Assembly: GCF_014529935.1 (NCBI RefSeq)
Contig: NZ_JACVFC010000003.1
Location: 558,001 to 622,000, forward strand
Length of the DNA: 64,000 bases
Direction: 5' to 3'
Origin: Chitinophaga qingshengii
Lineage (GTDB): Bacteria; Bacteroidota; Bacteroidia; Chitinophagales; Chitinophagaceae
The notes below the pieces were generated by a model that saw only the letters and a list, made by a program, of their open reading frames with translations, was not told the DNA's origin and ran no database searches. Shown piece after piece: positions 35,705 through 45,975 of this stretch. The position numbers were made by a program, and so were the translations under genes. Every line of letters begins with the position of its first letter. The stretch's first letter is position 1.

Positions 35705-38700
35705 ATGCCATTTATTTTTTATCGCATACGGATTCCGGAAAGATGGAAACGTAGCTCAACCAAATCTCTGTTAGTCATGAAACTAACATGCTTTCTCCTT
35801 ACCGCTGCACTGTTGCAGGTGTCAGCCAAAAGCCTCTCACAAAACGTCAGCTTTAAAGGTAAAGACGTTGCATTGGAAAAAGTTTTCGCAGCGGTAGAAT
35901 CGCAAACCGATTATGTTTTCCTGTACAAGGCTACCGTCTTATCAGTGGCCAAACCGGTGACCATCAATGCCCGGGAAATCGATCTGGGTACCTTTCTCAA
36001 CAAGGTATTCGAGCGCCAGTCTCTGACCTACAAGATCATTGACAAAAACATTCTCGTAGCCCGAAAAGAGCCGAAGCCACCGGTAATCAGCCCGCCCGTG
36101 GATTCGGTACCATCAAAACAGGTGATGGTGAATATCTATGTCCATTCGTCCGGTTACACACCGCTGGTCAGTGCTACCATCAGCAATCTTAGCGACAAAC
36201 GGAATTACCTGACTGCGGCAAGCGGGTCGGTTAAGGTACCGGTAAAGTTGGGTGATCAAATAAGAATCACTTATATCGGGTATGTGGACCATATATTTAA
36301 AATAACAGAACCGATACTGCTAGCCCAATACTATGATGGGGAGATGGCGCTCTCCCAGAACAAACTGGATGAGGTTCAGATCACTGTGTTGGGTACCACC
36401 AATAAAAGAACCGGTACTGCCAATATCGCCACGGTGAAAGCCAGTGATATTGAAAGGCAACCCGTCGTCAATGTACTGGATGCGATCGCAGGCCGTGTTC
36501 CCGGTCTCCGGATCAGCCAATCGGCCAACACGGCAGGGGCCAGAAAAGTAGAGCTGCGCGGACGGAATGTGTTGGATGAAGGCATGTTTACAGATCCGCT
36601 GTATGTTGTTGACGGATTACCAATTGCTACTTTATCCGTTAACCCGTTGGGAGCAGGGGTGCCTGTAGCCGGCGGATATTCCAGTGGGGAAAGTCCTTTG
36701 TACATGATCAATCCCCTGGACATCGAAAGTATAGATGTGCTGAAGGATGCGGATGCTACGGCTTTGTACGGTTCCAGAGGTGCTAATGGAGTGATCCTCA
36801 TCACTACCAAAAAGGGGAAGCCGGGTCCTACCAGGTTTAACGTAAGCTACTCCAAAGTGTTTTCAGGCGTGCAACGTTATATGAATTTGATGAATACAGC
36901 GCAATACCTGGCGGTGAGAAGGGAAGCCCTGTTGAACGATGCCGCTTTACCTACCCGGGAAAATACCCCTGATCTCACGATATGGGACCAGAAAGGCTAT
37001 ACCGACTGGCAACGCACTTTTTTCAAAAATGCGCAATCAGATGATGTGCAATTGAGTTTGGAGGGAGGGCTATTGCAGAATACCTACCGCGTAAGCGTAG
37101 GATATACCTCCACTACAGAAATGTACAACCAGGGCCGGGGGAACAAGCGTCTAACAGCAGGATTGTCTTTTAATCACCGTAGTGCAAACGGTAAACTGAT
37201 GGTGGAACTTTCTTCCAACAACAGTTACTCCAACAATGAAACTGCCGCTACAGTGGACTTTTTCTCCCTGCCACCCAATGCGCCATCGATCTATGACGAG
37301 AATGGAAAGTTTAATTTCATTCCCTACAGGTACTCAGGCGGGTCCATTTATCCATTCGAGGGTATTAAAGACTGGGGAGAGAATCAAACGCTGAAAAGTC
37401 AAACCAATATCGGGTTTACCTACGAAATCGTAAAGGACCTGACAGCAGGCGTTCATATTAGCGGGGAGTTTTTCTCCAACAAAAGCGGCTACTACAGGCC
37501 TAAAGCGGCCAGAGACCCGCTGACTTTTCCCATCAGCATGGCGATATATGGCAATGGTTCCGGAAAGAGCCTGCTGATAAGGCCCAATATCAACTATGTT
37601 AAGTTGTTCGGCGGCGCCAGGATATCTGCTTCGTTGGCAGCGGACTATAGTTATGCCGATCAGGAAGCGGTTATGATATATGGGGTCATGTTCTCTAATG
37701 ATAACCTGCTCAAAAGCTACGCGAATGCCCAGAGTGTGACTCCCTTTAATAATTATACGCAGCTGAAAGTGGCATCCCTGTTGGCGACCGTATCCTTCGA
37801 CTGGGAAAATAAATACATCGTTAATTTAAATGGCCGAAGGGATGGCTCCTCCCGCTTCGGTGACGGGGCTCGTTTCGGAAACTTCGGATCGGCCGGGATT
37901 TCATGGATTATATCTAATGAGGAATGGTTTAAGAAGGCGAATATGGATTGGTTCTCATTCGCCAAAATCAGATCTACTTATGGGGTGACGGGAAATGCCA
38001 ATGTGGGCGATTACCAATACCTCTCCCGCTGGTCCAACATCCCGCTGGTTTCCACGGAAAAATTACCGGATTACGATGATCAGACTATTTATACTCTTGT
38101 ACAACCCGTTAACCAGAAATACAGCTGGTCCAGCGCCAGCAAATTTGAAGTGGGCGCCCGGGCAGGTTTTTTTGGCAACAGGTTGAACATTGAAGGAAAC
38201 TTCTACATCAACCAGGATGGAAAACAACTGACCAACATTACCACACCGGCATTCACCGGTTTTCCATCGGTGGTGGGCAACTGGCCCGCTGTTATCCGGA
38301 ATAAAGGGGTGGAGCTGATGTTGGACGGAACCATCCTCAATACCAACACCTGGGGACTGAATGTACGTTTCCAGATCAGTAGGAACAATAATACACTGGT
38401 GGCTTTCGATGGCCTGGAGAATTCGCCCTACAGAAATATGTATAAGATAGGGATGCCGGTAACTGCCAAGTCCTACTCGCACTATATTGGCATCAACCCG
38501 ATGAAAGGAATACCTGAATTTGAAGATTATAACGGAGATGGGATGAAACCTTCCGGGACGGGCCCGAATTTTCCGGATACGGAACTGGACGATCATTACC
38601 GGGTGATTGACCTGAATCCCAAATACTTCGGTGGGATGGGTTTTCGGGTTGATTTTATGAGGGTATTATCGCTGGATGCACAGTTCGCATTCGAGAACTC

Positions 38701-39076
38701 CCTGGTAGAAGACAAGCTAAACGACCTCGGGTACGGAAAGCAGGCTAATATGGTCATGTATGAGGAAATCAACAACAGGCACTGGAGACAGCCGGGCGAC
38801 AAAGCACTTTACCCCGGGTACACTACTATCAACAGCGGCTTGTTTTTCGGATCGGACGCCTACTATGCCAAAGGAGCTTATCTCAGCCTGGACAACCTAA
38901 GTTTGTCGTACCTATTGCCTGAAGCCTGGTTAAAGAAGATGCATATGAAACAGGGAGCATTCTCAGTGAATGCATCCAAGATTTTCAAACTCTCACAGTA
39001 CCGGTTGTCGGATGTTGAACTGGGCACTGCGCCACAGATTAGAAGGGTAGCGGCTAACCTGAGATTAAGTTTCTAA
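35705..39076 (+). CDS. SusC-type TonB-dependent transporter with STN signalling domain
   Basis: A 1,123-residue outer-membrane protein. A signal peptide core (about 25-45, MKLTCFLLTAALLQVSAKSL) follows a basic N-terminal extension common in Chitinophagaceae. Next is an STN/secretin-type domain (50-118, DVALEKVFAAVESQTDYVFL), which marks a receptor signalling to FecR. Then come an atypical beta-sandwich domain (about 135-220), the SusC signature LDEVQITVLGTT, a plug with DPLYVVDGLPIA and ALYGSRGANGVILITT, and the barrel ending LRLSF. The ligand is unknown. The neighbours (ABC exporter, MutS-like pair, S41 peptidase) are not glycan enzymes, so it may take up a peptide or other non-sugar. Confidence 0.93.
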   Translation: MPFIFYRIRIPERWKRSSTKSLLVMKLTCFLLTAALLQVSAKSLSQNVSFKGKDVALEKVFAAVESQTDYVFLYKATVLSVAKPVTINAREIDLGTFLNKVFERQSLTYKIIDKNILVARKEPKPPVISPPVDSVPSKQVMVNIYVHSSGYTPLVSATISNLSDKRNYLTAASGSVKVPVKLGDQIRITYIGYVDHIFKITEPILLAQYYDGEMALSQNKLDEVQITVLGTTNKRTGTANIATVKASDIERQPVVNVLDAIAGRVPGLRISQSANTAGARKVELRGRNVLDEGMFTDPLYVVDGLPIATLSVNPLGAGVPVAGGYSSGESPLYMINPLDIESIDVLKDADATALYGSRGANGVILITTKKGKPGPTRFNVSYSKVFSGVQRYMNLMNTAQYLAVRREALLNDAALPTRENTPDLTIWDQKGYTDWQRTFFKNAQSDDVQLSLEGGLLQNTYRVSVGYTSTTEMYNQGRGNKRLTAGLSFNHRSANGKLMVELSSNNSYSNNETAATVDFFSLPPNAPSIYDENGKFNFIPYRYSGGSIYPFEGIKDWGENQTLKSQTNIGFTYEIVKDLTAGVHISGEFFSNKSGYYRPKAARDPLTFPISMAIYGNGSGKSLLIRPNINYVKLFGGARISASLAADYSYADQEAVMIYGVMFSNDNLLKSYANAQSVTPFNNYTQLKVASLLATVSFDWENKYIVNLNGRRDGSSRFGDGARFGNFGSAGISWIISNEEWFKKANMDWFSFAKIRSTYGVTGNANVGDYQYLSRWSNIPLVSTEKLPDYDDQTIYTLVQPVNQKYSWSSASKFEVGARAGFFGNRLNIEGNFYINQDGKQLTNITTPAFTGFPSVVGNWPAVIRNKGVELMLDGTILNTNTWGLNVRFQISRNNNTLVAFDGLENSPYRNMYKIGMPVTAKSYSHYIGINPMKGIPEFEDYNGDGMKPSGTGPNFPDTELDDHYRVIDLNPKYFGGMGFRVDFMRVLSLDAQFAFENSLVEDKLNDLGYGKQANMVMYEEINNRHWRQPGDKALYPGYTTINSGLFFGSDAYYAKGAYLSLDNLSLSYLLPEAWLKKMHMKQGAFSVNASKIFKLSQYRLSDVELGTAPQIRRVAANLRLSF

Positions 39077-39086
39077 AATCAATTGT

Positions 39087-40544
39087 ATGAGAAGAATAGT
39101 TTTCAATATAACTACCACCGGTGTTTTACTTTTAACCCTGTTGGGAACGGGTTGTAACAAACTACTGGATATAAAGGACCCAATCAATTCCATCACTACC
39201 AACCAGGTTTTCCTGAACAACGAACAGGCTGCCACTGCGCTCAACGGTCTGTATTCTTATCTGATCAACGGAGGAGTATCTGAAGTTAATTCGCGTGAGG
39301 CGCTGGGAAACGATTTGTATAGCGCCGGGGGAATTACGCTTGCAGCGGGACACTCGGCGGATGAATTTTATCATCCCTCGCTTAGCGGCGACTACCAGTA
39401 CTACGTGGAAATGGCTGCCAGAATTACCCTGGTAAATCTTGGCTATTCACCGAAAGTATGGAAGTCAGCATACAAGGGCATTTTTAATGCCAATGCGCTA
39501 ATTGCGGGTGTAAAGACGGCTACGTCCAAAGAGTTTACGGAGGTTTACCGGAAACAGGTGCTGGGGGAGGCATTGGCAGTAAGGGCCATGAGTTATTTTT
39601 ACCTGGTAAACCTGTTCGAAAAAATCCCCCTGGCCTTATCTATCGATTTTAATGATACCAAAAACCTCCCTTCTGCCAGCCCCGCCGCTGTATACCAGCA
39701 AATCATCAACGACCTGGAGGAAGCGTCGGGGTATCTTTCTGAAAGTTATGATGGTAACAATGTGGAGCGTATCCGGATCAATAAATGGTATGTAAAAGCA
39801 ATGCTGGCAAGAGTTTATCTTTTCACCCGGGACTATGAAAAAGCCTGGCAACATGCGAATGATGTGATTAACCGGACAGATTTATTTAAACTGGAAAACC
39901 TGAACAAGGTGTTCGACAAATCCAGCCACGAAGTTATTTTCCAGTTGAAGCAGGCCAACAATATCTCGCCACGAGGTAATGCTACGCCGGAAGGATATGC
40001 GATGACAGCCAAGTACCTCACTCCGCAGCTGCTGAATGCTTTTGAAGCCGGCGATAACAGAAAAACGGAATGGACAGCAGCTTTTGGCGGTAGTTCATCC
40101 ACACCTGCCGGTTTTATGCCGGCCAAGTATAAGATTAATGCCGGCAATCCGGTATTTGAAGGATACAGGTCTGAGTATTATGTTGTGATGCGGCTCGCGG
40201 AAATATACCTGGTAAGGGCTGAAGCCAATATGCTGCGGAGCGCGGCCAATAAAAACGCGGTGATCGACGACCTGAATGCCATCAGGAGACGTGCCGGCTT
40301 GAATGATCTGTCTTATAGTTTAACAGATGAGCAGATAAAGGAGGCTATTGCCCAGGAAAGGCGCATAGAGTTGTTCGCGGAATGGGGACATCGCTGGCTG
40401 GACCTCAAGAGAACGAACAAGGCTACAGAAGTACTCTCACAGATAGCTTACAAACAGCCCTGGAAGCAGCACCAGTTGCTGTATCCCATTCCTCCGGAGG
40501 AAATCCTCTGGGATAACCATCTCTCCCAGAATAACGGCTATTAA
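39087..40544 (+). CDS. SusD/RagB family lipoprotein
   Basis: A 485-residue SusD-like lipoprotein with Cys23 in LGTGC. It shows the usual YRKQVLGEALAVRAMSYFYL segment and the C-terminal AIAQERRIELFAEWGHRWLD and YPIPPEEILWDNHLSQN patterns. It starts 10 bases after the STN-SusC gene and would be its ligand-capturing lid. It is diverged from the other two SusD proteins of the window. Confidence 0.93.
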   Translation: MRRIVFNITTTGVLLLTLLGTGCNKLLDIKDPINSITTNQVFLNNEQAATALNGLYSYLINGGVSEVNSREALGNDLYSAGGITLAAGHSADEFYHPSLSGDYQYYVEMAARITLVNLGYSPKVWKSAYKGIFNANALIAGVKTATSKEFTEVYRKQVLGEALAVRAMSYFYLVNLFEKIPLALSIDFNDTKNLPSASPAAVYQQIINDLEEASGYLSESYDGNNVERIRINKWYVKAMLARVYLFTRDYEKAWQHANDVINRTDLFKLENLNKVFDKSSHEVIFQLKQANNISPRGNATPEGYAMTAKYLTPQLLNAFEAGDNRKTEWTAAFGGSSSTPAGFMPAKYKINAGNPVFEGYRSEYYVVMRLAEIYLVRAEANMLRSAANKNAVIDDLNAIRRRAGLNDLSYSLTDEQIKEAIAQERRIELFAEWGHRWLDLKRTNKATEVLSQIAYKQPWKQHQLLYPIPPEEILWDNHLSQNNGY

Positions 40545-40570
40545 TAAAAATCACTATTAAAAAAAGAAAG

Positions 40571-41338
40571 ATGTTTCAATTCGGTTATAAGAAAGCATGC
40601 AAAATAGCTATGGCGGCCTGTCTGATGTGGGGGAGCGGGACTTCCTGTAAGAAGGAATTACGGGAAGAGATATTTCCGGCATCGTTAACGATTGTGAATG
40701 GCCTTAACGACAATACCTCTTTTCTGAGCTTCTATTTTGGAAAATCGCAACCCAGGGTTTATAACAAACTATCTCTGATCAGCAGTGGCAATTCCATGGA
40801 CTATGCTACTGATAAAATGGACCTTCCGGTTACATGCTTCAGAAACAACGATACGCTCCAACCTGATAAACCCTTTCTGAAAACCAATATAGCACTGGAG
40901 CCTGGCGGGATTTTTACGCATTTTGTATATGGAAGCCCCGCGCAGGTGAAACAGAAAACAGTGAAGGAACAGTTGCCTTCCCGCAGCCAGCAGGACAGTG
41001 TGGTCAACCTCCGGTTTATCAATCTCTTCGATAACAGGCCTATCGATGTGGTACAGCTGGAGCCGGTACCGGGAACTATGGTCACTAATCTCGCCTATGA
41101 AGAATTGTCCGGGTTTATGAAAGTCACCGTTAACGCATCGGTTGCGCATTTCCGGTTTGAAGTAAGAGACCATGCCACCGGCGTTCCGCTGACTACGTTG
41201 TCCGTGGACAATATTTTGCCTGGTACTACTACGCCCAATAACCAATGGTTGTTTAAGGCACGTACGATGCTGGTTACCGGAACGTGGACCGGCGAGGGTG
41301 TTTTTTCTGCCAGGGCAACCAGTATCGGCCATTTTTAA
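40571..41338 (+). CDS. Lipoprotein, possibly DUF4397-like
   Basis: A 255-residue lipoprotein with Cys26 in GTSC. Beta-rich segments such as SLTIVNGLNDNTSFLSFYFG and VVNLRFINLFDNRPIDVVQL recall DUF4397-type extracellular beta-sandwich domains, but the match is from memory. No catalytic motif is seen. It lies 26 bases after the SusD gene and 30 bases before the ABC ATPase, so it is an accessory surface or periplasmic component of this operon. Confidence 0.7.
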   Translation: MFQFGYKKACKIAMAACLMWGSGTSCKKELREEIFPASLTIVNGLNDNTSFLSFYFGKSQPRVYNKLSLISSGNSMDYATDKMDLPVTCFRNNDTLQPDKPFLKTNIALEPGGIFTHFVYGSPAQVKQKTVKEQLPSRSQQDSVVNLRFINLFDNRPIDVVQLEPVPGTMVTNLAYEELSGFMKVTVNASVAHFRFEVRDHATGVPLTTLSVDNILPGTTTPNNQWLFKARTMLVTGTWTGEGVFSARATSIGHF

Positions 41339-41368
41339 TCCAAGTTTTAAATTCATAAGCAACTGTAT

Positions 41369-42304
41369 ATGCAACCTATATTAAAGGTGGAAAACCTATC
41401 GCATAAGTATGCCAGTTCCTGGGCCATACGCGAAATAAATTTTGAAATCAATGATACCGGTGTAGTAGGGTTGCTGGGCTCAAACGGAGCCGGCAAGTCT
41501 ACCACGATGAATATTATCTGCGGTACCTTGCTGCAAACGGAAGGCAGTGTTTCCATCAACGGGTTGAACATCAAAGACGATCCTATTGCATACAAAAAGC
41601 AGATCGGATTTTTGCCGCAGCAGGCGCCCCTGTATATGGATTTTACCGTGCAGGAGTACCTGGAATATTCCGCACAGCTCCGGTTGATGGACAGGCGGCT
41701 GATCAAAGGTGCTGTGGAAGAAGTACTGGAAAAAACATCCATTACACAGATGCGGTCACGCCTGATCAGGAACCTGTCTGGTGGTTATCGCCAGCGGGTG
41801 GGGATCGCACAATCCATCATCAATAAACCGAAGGTGGTGGTCCTTGATGAGCCTACCAACGGTCTCGACCCGAATCAGATCATCGAAGCCAGGAAACTGA
41901 TCAAGGAAATTGCGCAGGACCGGGCGGTATTGTTGTCGTCGCACGTACTGTCAGAAGTAAATCTGCTGGCTAAAGAGATCATCATGATCGAATCGGGGCA
42001 GGTGGTGTTTGCTGATACCCTTGATGCTTTTAATAACATCCTCCAACCCAATACCCTGGTGGCCAGAATGCTGCATATGCCAGCACCCGAAGAATTGATG
42101 GCGATAGAAGATGTACAGAAAGTAGAGATGTTGCCGGACCATAAATGCCGGATCTATTTCCAGGCCAATGATGATCTGGCGGAAAGAATCGTGCGGAAAA
42201 GTACTGAGAAAAACTGGAGACTTACTTCCATTCAGGCTGAATCCTCTGGTATGGACGATGTATTTAAACAATTATCATCAAATTCTTCTTCAATCTTACA
42301 CTAA
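41369..42304 (+). CDS. ABC transporter ATP-binding protein, GldA-like
   Basis: A 311-residue ATPase with Walker A GSNGAGKST (37-45), signature LSGGYRQR, Walker B VVVLDEPTNGLDP and the switch histidine in LLSSHVLSEV. The C-terminal extension (about 220-305) is typical of ABC-2-type exporter ATPases such as GldA and NatA. The TAA stop overlaps the ATG of the permease gene by one base, so translation is coupled. Together they form an exporter, or a GldAFG-like complex, in the inner membrane. Confidence 0.92.
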   Translation: MQPILKVENLSHKYASSWAIREINFEINDTGVVGLLGSNGAGKSTTMNIICGTLLQTEGSVSINGLNIKDDPIAYKKQIGFLPQQAPLYMDFTVQEYLEYSAQLRLMDRRLIKGAVEEVLEKTSITQMRSRLIRNLSGGYRQRVGIAQSIINKPKVVVLDEPTNGLDPNQIIEARKLIKEIAQDRAVLLSSHVLSEVNLLAKEIIMIESGQVVFADTLDAFNNILQPNTLVARMLHMPAPEELMAIEDVQKVEMLPDHKCRIYFQANDDLAERIVRKSTEKNWRLTSIQAESSGMDDVFKQLSSNSSSILH

Positions 42305-44628
42305 TGAGAGTAGTTTTTAATATAGCCAGGGCGGAATTGCGGTATTTTTTCTTTTCTCCTATCGCCTGGTTTGTTTTGATTTTATTCCTGATGTCCAGTG
42401 CCGGCCTTATCATGGGAAACCTGGCAGATACCGCGCTGAATCAGGATGCGATGCTGGAGCTGCAGGGGAGTGCTTTCAGAGGGTTCATCAATACGCCGCT
42501 CACTAAATCGGTCATTGGCAGGGGGCTCGAGACCATCCTGATGATTTTCTTTCTGTTCATTCCATTGCTGACGATGGGCGTGATCAACCGGGAATATGCC
42601 GCAGGTACGATTAAGCTGCTGCATTCCTCCCCGGTGAAAACGCGCCAGATCATCCTGGGTAAGTTCCTGGGTGTATACAGTTTCGTATGCCTGATGATCC
42701 TGATTTTCCTGGTGGAGGTGATTATATTGACTTTTTCCGTTAAGCATGCCGAATTCCCGCATATCATGTCGATGGTGCTGGCCTTCTTCTTACTGGCAGC
42801 GATGTATGTAGCCATAGGAATGTATATCTCCAGCTTAACCTCATACCCTATCGTGGCCGGAATCGGAACATTTGTGGCGCTGACACTGTTGTCCACGCTA
42901 CGGATGATGTTTCAGGGAACAGATTATCTGCGGGACGTTACCTATTTCCTTTCCAGCTCCGGAAGGGCAGAATCCCTGCTGGGTGGCCTGATTACCACCA
43001 AAGACCTCATTTATTTTTTCAGTATTATTTCTCTTTTTATCGTATTCACCGTTATCAAAACAAAGTCCGTTACCGAGTCGAAGTCATGGCGGGTATCAGC
43101 CGGCAGATACCTGTTGGCGTTCCTGGTAACCGTGGTGACGCTGGTCGGTACTTCCCGGCACGGCTGGATCGGTTATTGGGATGTGACGAGAAGTAAGGTA
43201 AACACATTGCATGAAAACACCCGGGAAGTATTGAAGCAGCTGGACGGATCGCCCTTGAAGGTAACACTGTATGCCAACCTCCTGGGAAATAACCTGAGTA
43301 GTGGTGTGCCTACCGCGCGCAATAACTATTTGTGGAACTTCTGGGCTAAATACCGCCGCTTCTATAATAATATGGAGTTTGAGTACGTGTACTATTATGA
43401 TGTGATCGAAGGAGACAGCTCCATATACCGGGCTTATCCCGGTAAGTCGCTGGAGGAAATAGCGGAGAAATACGCGGAGATGTATAAAACCGACCTGGCT
43501 ATCTACAAAAAACCGGCAGAAATCAGGAAACTGATAGACCTCAGCGGGGAAGATAAAAGCTTGCTGATGCAGGTAGAATATAAAGGAAAAAAGACCTTCC
43601 TGAGAACCTACATGGACCCTATAGTTTTTCCGGATGAAATACAGGTTTCCGGTAGTTTGTTACGGTTGATGAAGGATACCACGCCCACATTTAAATTCCT
43701 CACCGGCCATTATGAGCGGTCACCCCTGAAGTTCGGCGAACGGGAATATGGGAACCATACCGTCAGTAAAACATCCAGGACCGCGTTGATCAATATGGGG
43801 TTGAATTTCGATACCATCTCCACCCTGAGTCCTGCTAACTTTAGTCACGACGACGTACTGGTGATATCCGATCCGAAATCCATGTTGGACAATGCCCTTA
43901 TCGATAGCGTAAAAAAATATATCGACAACGGGGGAAATGCCATGTTCTATTCCGAGCCCGGCAAGCAGTCTATTATGAACCCGATTCTGAATCATGTGGG
44001 CGTGAATGCAGAACAGGGCACCATTGTACGGGTAAACCCGCAGGATATGCCGCATAAATTTGCCGGATTGATCGCTAAGAAAGGAACGGAGATGGCGGAC
44101 GAACAACCGTTTTTTTATCTCCGGAACGGTGTGATGGATGCTTGTTTCACCTATATCACCGGGGCCAGCGTATTAAGTTATTCTGATACCACCGGATTTA
44201 AGGCGGAACAGATTACCACTTTGCACAACGATGCTAATACCTGGGTAGAGAGAGGCGTGCTGGTAGTAGACTCCGCAGCGCCTGTATTCAATATTGCGGA
44301 AGGGGACTACCGGAAGGAAGCGCCTTATGTGGTCGGCCTGCAACTCACCCGTAAAATCGGTAATAAAATACAGAAGGTCCTTGTCTCCAGCGACGCAGAC
44401 CTGATGTCTGCCGCCAAACAAAACGGAAAGGACTATGGCAATGCGTTCTACAGCTACACGGTGGATAACAAATACCCTGTTTACCACAATTTAAAAGTAC
44501 CTATAGATATATGGCTGACCATCAAAAAGGCGCCGGCAGCAACACTGAAGATGATACTTCAGTATGTGATACCAGTCTTCATTTTACTGGTGGGTATTGT
44601 GATACTGATCAGAAGAAAACGCAAGTAG
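42304..44628 (+). CDS. Fused ABC-2 permease and GldG-like auxiliary protein
   Basis: A 774-residue membrane protein joining two proteins that are separate in flavobacteria. Residues 1-250 hold about six membrane segments of an ABC-2 permease (GldF-like, with MGVINREYAAGTIKLLHSSP after the second segment). Residue 265 onward begins a GldG-like part: one membrane segment (YLLAFLVTVVTLVGTS), then a periplasmic ABC_transp_aux domain (about 290-730, with VLVISDPKSML and SVKKYIDNGGNAMFYSEPG), and a final membrane helix before RRKRK. GldAFG-type complexes are needed for gliding in Flavobacterium; in this operon a different cargo is possible. Confidence 0.88.
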   Translation: MRVVFNIARAELRYFFFSPIAWFVLILFLMSSAGLIMGNLADTALNQDAMLELQGSAFRGFINTPLTKSVIGRGLETILMIFFLFIPLLTMGVINREYAAGTIKLLHSSPVKTRQIILGKFLGVYSFVCLMILIFLVEVIILTFSVKHAEFPHIMSMVLAFFLLAAMYVAIGMYISSLTSYPIVAGIGTFVALTLLSTLRMMFQGTDYLRDVTYFLSSSGRAESLLGGLITTKDLIYFFSIISLFIVFTVIKTKSVTESKSWRVSAGRYLLAFLVTVVTLVGTSRHGWIGYWDVTRSKVNTLHENTREVLKQLDGSPLKVTLYANLLGNNLSSGVPTARNNYLWNFWAKYRRFYNNMEFEYVYYYDVIEGDSSIYRAYPGKSLEEIAEKYAEMYKTDLAIYKKPAEIRKLIDLSGEDKSLLMQVEYKGKKTFLRTYMDPIVFPDEIQVSGSLLRLMKDTTPTFKFLTGHYERSPLKFGEREYGNHTVSKTSRTALINMGLNFDTISTLSPANFSHDDVLVISDPKSMLDNALIDSVKKYIDNGGNAMFYSEPGKQSIMNPILNHVGVNAEQGTIVRVNPQDMPHKFAGLIAKKGTEMADEQPFFYLRNGVMDACFTYITGASVLSYSDTTGFKAEQITTLHNDANTWVERGVLVVDSAAPVFNIAEGDYRKEAPYVVGLQLTRKIGNKIQKVLVSSDADLMSAAKQNGKDYGNAFYSYTVDNKYPVYHNLKVPIDIWLTIKKAPAATLKMILQYVIPVFILLVGIVILIRRKRK

Positions 44629-44661
44629 CGGGTACTTTCATTTTTTCATAAAAAGTATATT

Positions 44662-45975
44662 ATGTATTTGCAGACAGATACGCAGACGATGGATGATCTG
44701 CGCTTGTTTTCGAAGGCGGACACACCAGGTATCTACGATATTTATAATCACTCCTTTACCCGTGGCGGCCAAACCATTATGGAAGCCATGTTCAGAAAAC
44801 CGCTGAACAACCCGGAGGCAATCATCAAACGGATCAATACCATTGCTGCTTTCGTGAAAATGAAGGCCACTTTTCCTTTCGACGGGGCCATGCTGGACCA
44901 GGCAGAAAAATACATCTCTTTTGATGATCATCCCGGTGGTGGTACTAAAGTGTCGCTCAGCGAAAAGGAAGTACAGCAGGGGGTGATGTCGGTCATTACA
45001 CTTTTTCATACGCTCAGGCAGTACCTGGAGTCGGCGGGAATGGACAGCCTGAAAGAGCTGGAGGAAGAAAGGCAGGCGGTGATGGCGGTGTTGAATGATC
45101 CGGCTTTTATACCGGTGTTTAATGAACAGCCGGATGTGCGGATTTCATTCGCTGCTGTTACCGCGTTTGATGTATTGATCCGTAACAGGGAGAAAAAGAA
45201 AGTGTTGCAGCTGCTGCATTTTATTTATCATATCGATGTGTATGTTTCGGTGGCACAGGTAACGGGGAAGCATAACCTGGTATTCCCGGTAGTGCACCCG
45301 AAAGGGACCGGTATTTTAAAAGTGGACGGCGTATATCATCCACTTGTAAAAAATGCGATCGCCAACAGTCTCCATATGCCACCTTCCCGTAACCTGGTTT
45401 TCCTTACAGGAGCCAATATGGCGGGGAAGTCCACTTTCCTGCGTTCGTTCAGTACCGCGGTCTACATCGCGCATATGGGCTTTCCCGTAGCGGCGGCCTC
45501 CATGGAGTTTTCGGTGATGGACGGCGTGTACACAACGATCAACCTGCCGGACAACCTGGGTATAGGCGCCAGCCATTTTTACGCAGAAGTGCTGCGGGTG
45601 AAAAAAATAGGACAGGAACTCAGTGAAGGAAAATCATTGTTTGTATTGTTCGATGAATTGTTCCGGGGGACCAATGTGAAAGACGCGCTGGAAGGAACGC
45701 TGGCTGTTTGTAATGCGTTTACCAACCGGAAAGACAGCAAGTTCATCGTTTCCTCTCATATTATCGAAGCAGCAGACGAGCTACGAAAAAAGGGAAGTGC
45801 TGCGTTTTATTTTCTTCCTACCCTGATGAAAGGGACGGTACCGGAATATACGTATATCCTTCAGGAAGGCGTTACCAATGATAAGCATGGGATGATCATC
45901 ATCAATAACGAAGGCATACTGGATATTCTGAAGCGGGGCAACAAAGGCGGTAACCGGTTAAATAAACAATTATGA
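44662..45975 (+). CDS. Short MutS-like ATPase, copy 1
   Basis: A 437-residue protein with the MutS core (helical domain III-like, about 10-225) and ATPase domain V. Walker A is GANMAGKST (250-258), Walker B ends in D331-E332 (LFVLFDELFRGTN), and a histidine follows in SSHIIE. The mismatch-binding domain I with its Phe-X-Glu motif, the connector and the usual C-terminal dimerisation tail are missing, so it is not a mismatch-repair MutS. It overlaps the second copy by 4 bases (ATGA), meaning translational coupling and perhaps a heterodimer. Its place in an outer-membrane transport/ABC operon is unusual. Function unknown; DNA branching or conformational work by the ATPase is only a guess. Confidence 0.85.
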   Translation: MYLQTDTQTMDDLRLFSKADTPGIYDIYNHSFTRGGQTIMEAMFRKPLNNPEAIIKRINTIAAFVKMKATFPFDGAMLDQAEKYISFDDHPGGGTKVSLSEKEVQQGVMSVITLFHTLRQYLESAGMDSLKELEEERQAVMAVLNDPAFIPVFNEQPDVRISFAAVTAFDVLIRNREKKKVLQLLHFIYHIDVYVSVAQVTGKHNLVFPVVHPKGTGILKVDGVYHPLVKNAIANSLHMPPSRNLVFLTGANMAGKSTFLRSFSTAVYIAHMGFPVAAASMEFSVMDGVYTTINLPDNLGIGASHFYAEVLRVKKIGQELSEGKSLFVLFDELFRGTNVKDALEGTLAVCNAFTNRKDSKFIVSSHIIEAADELRKKGSAAFYFLPTLMKGTVPEYTYILQEGVTNDKHGMIIINNEGILDILKRGNKGGNRLNKQL

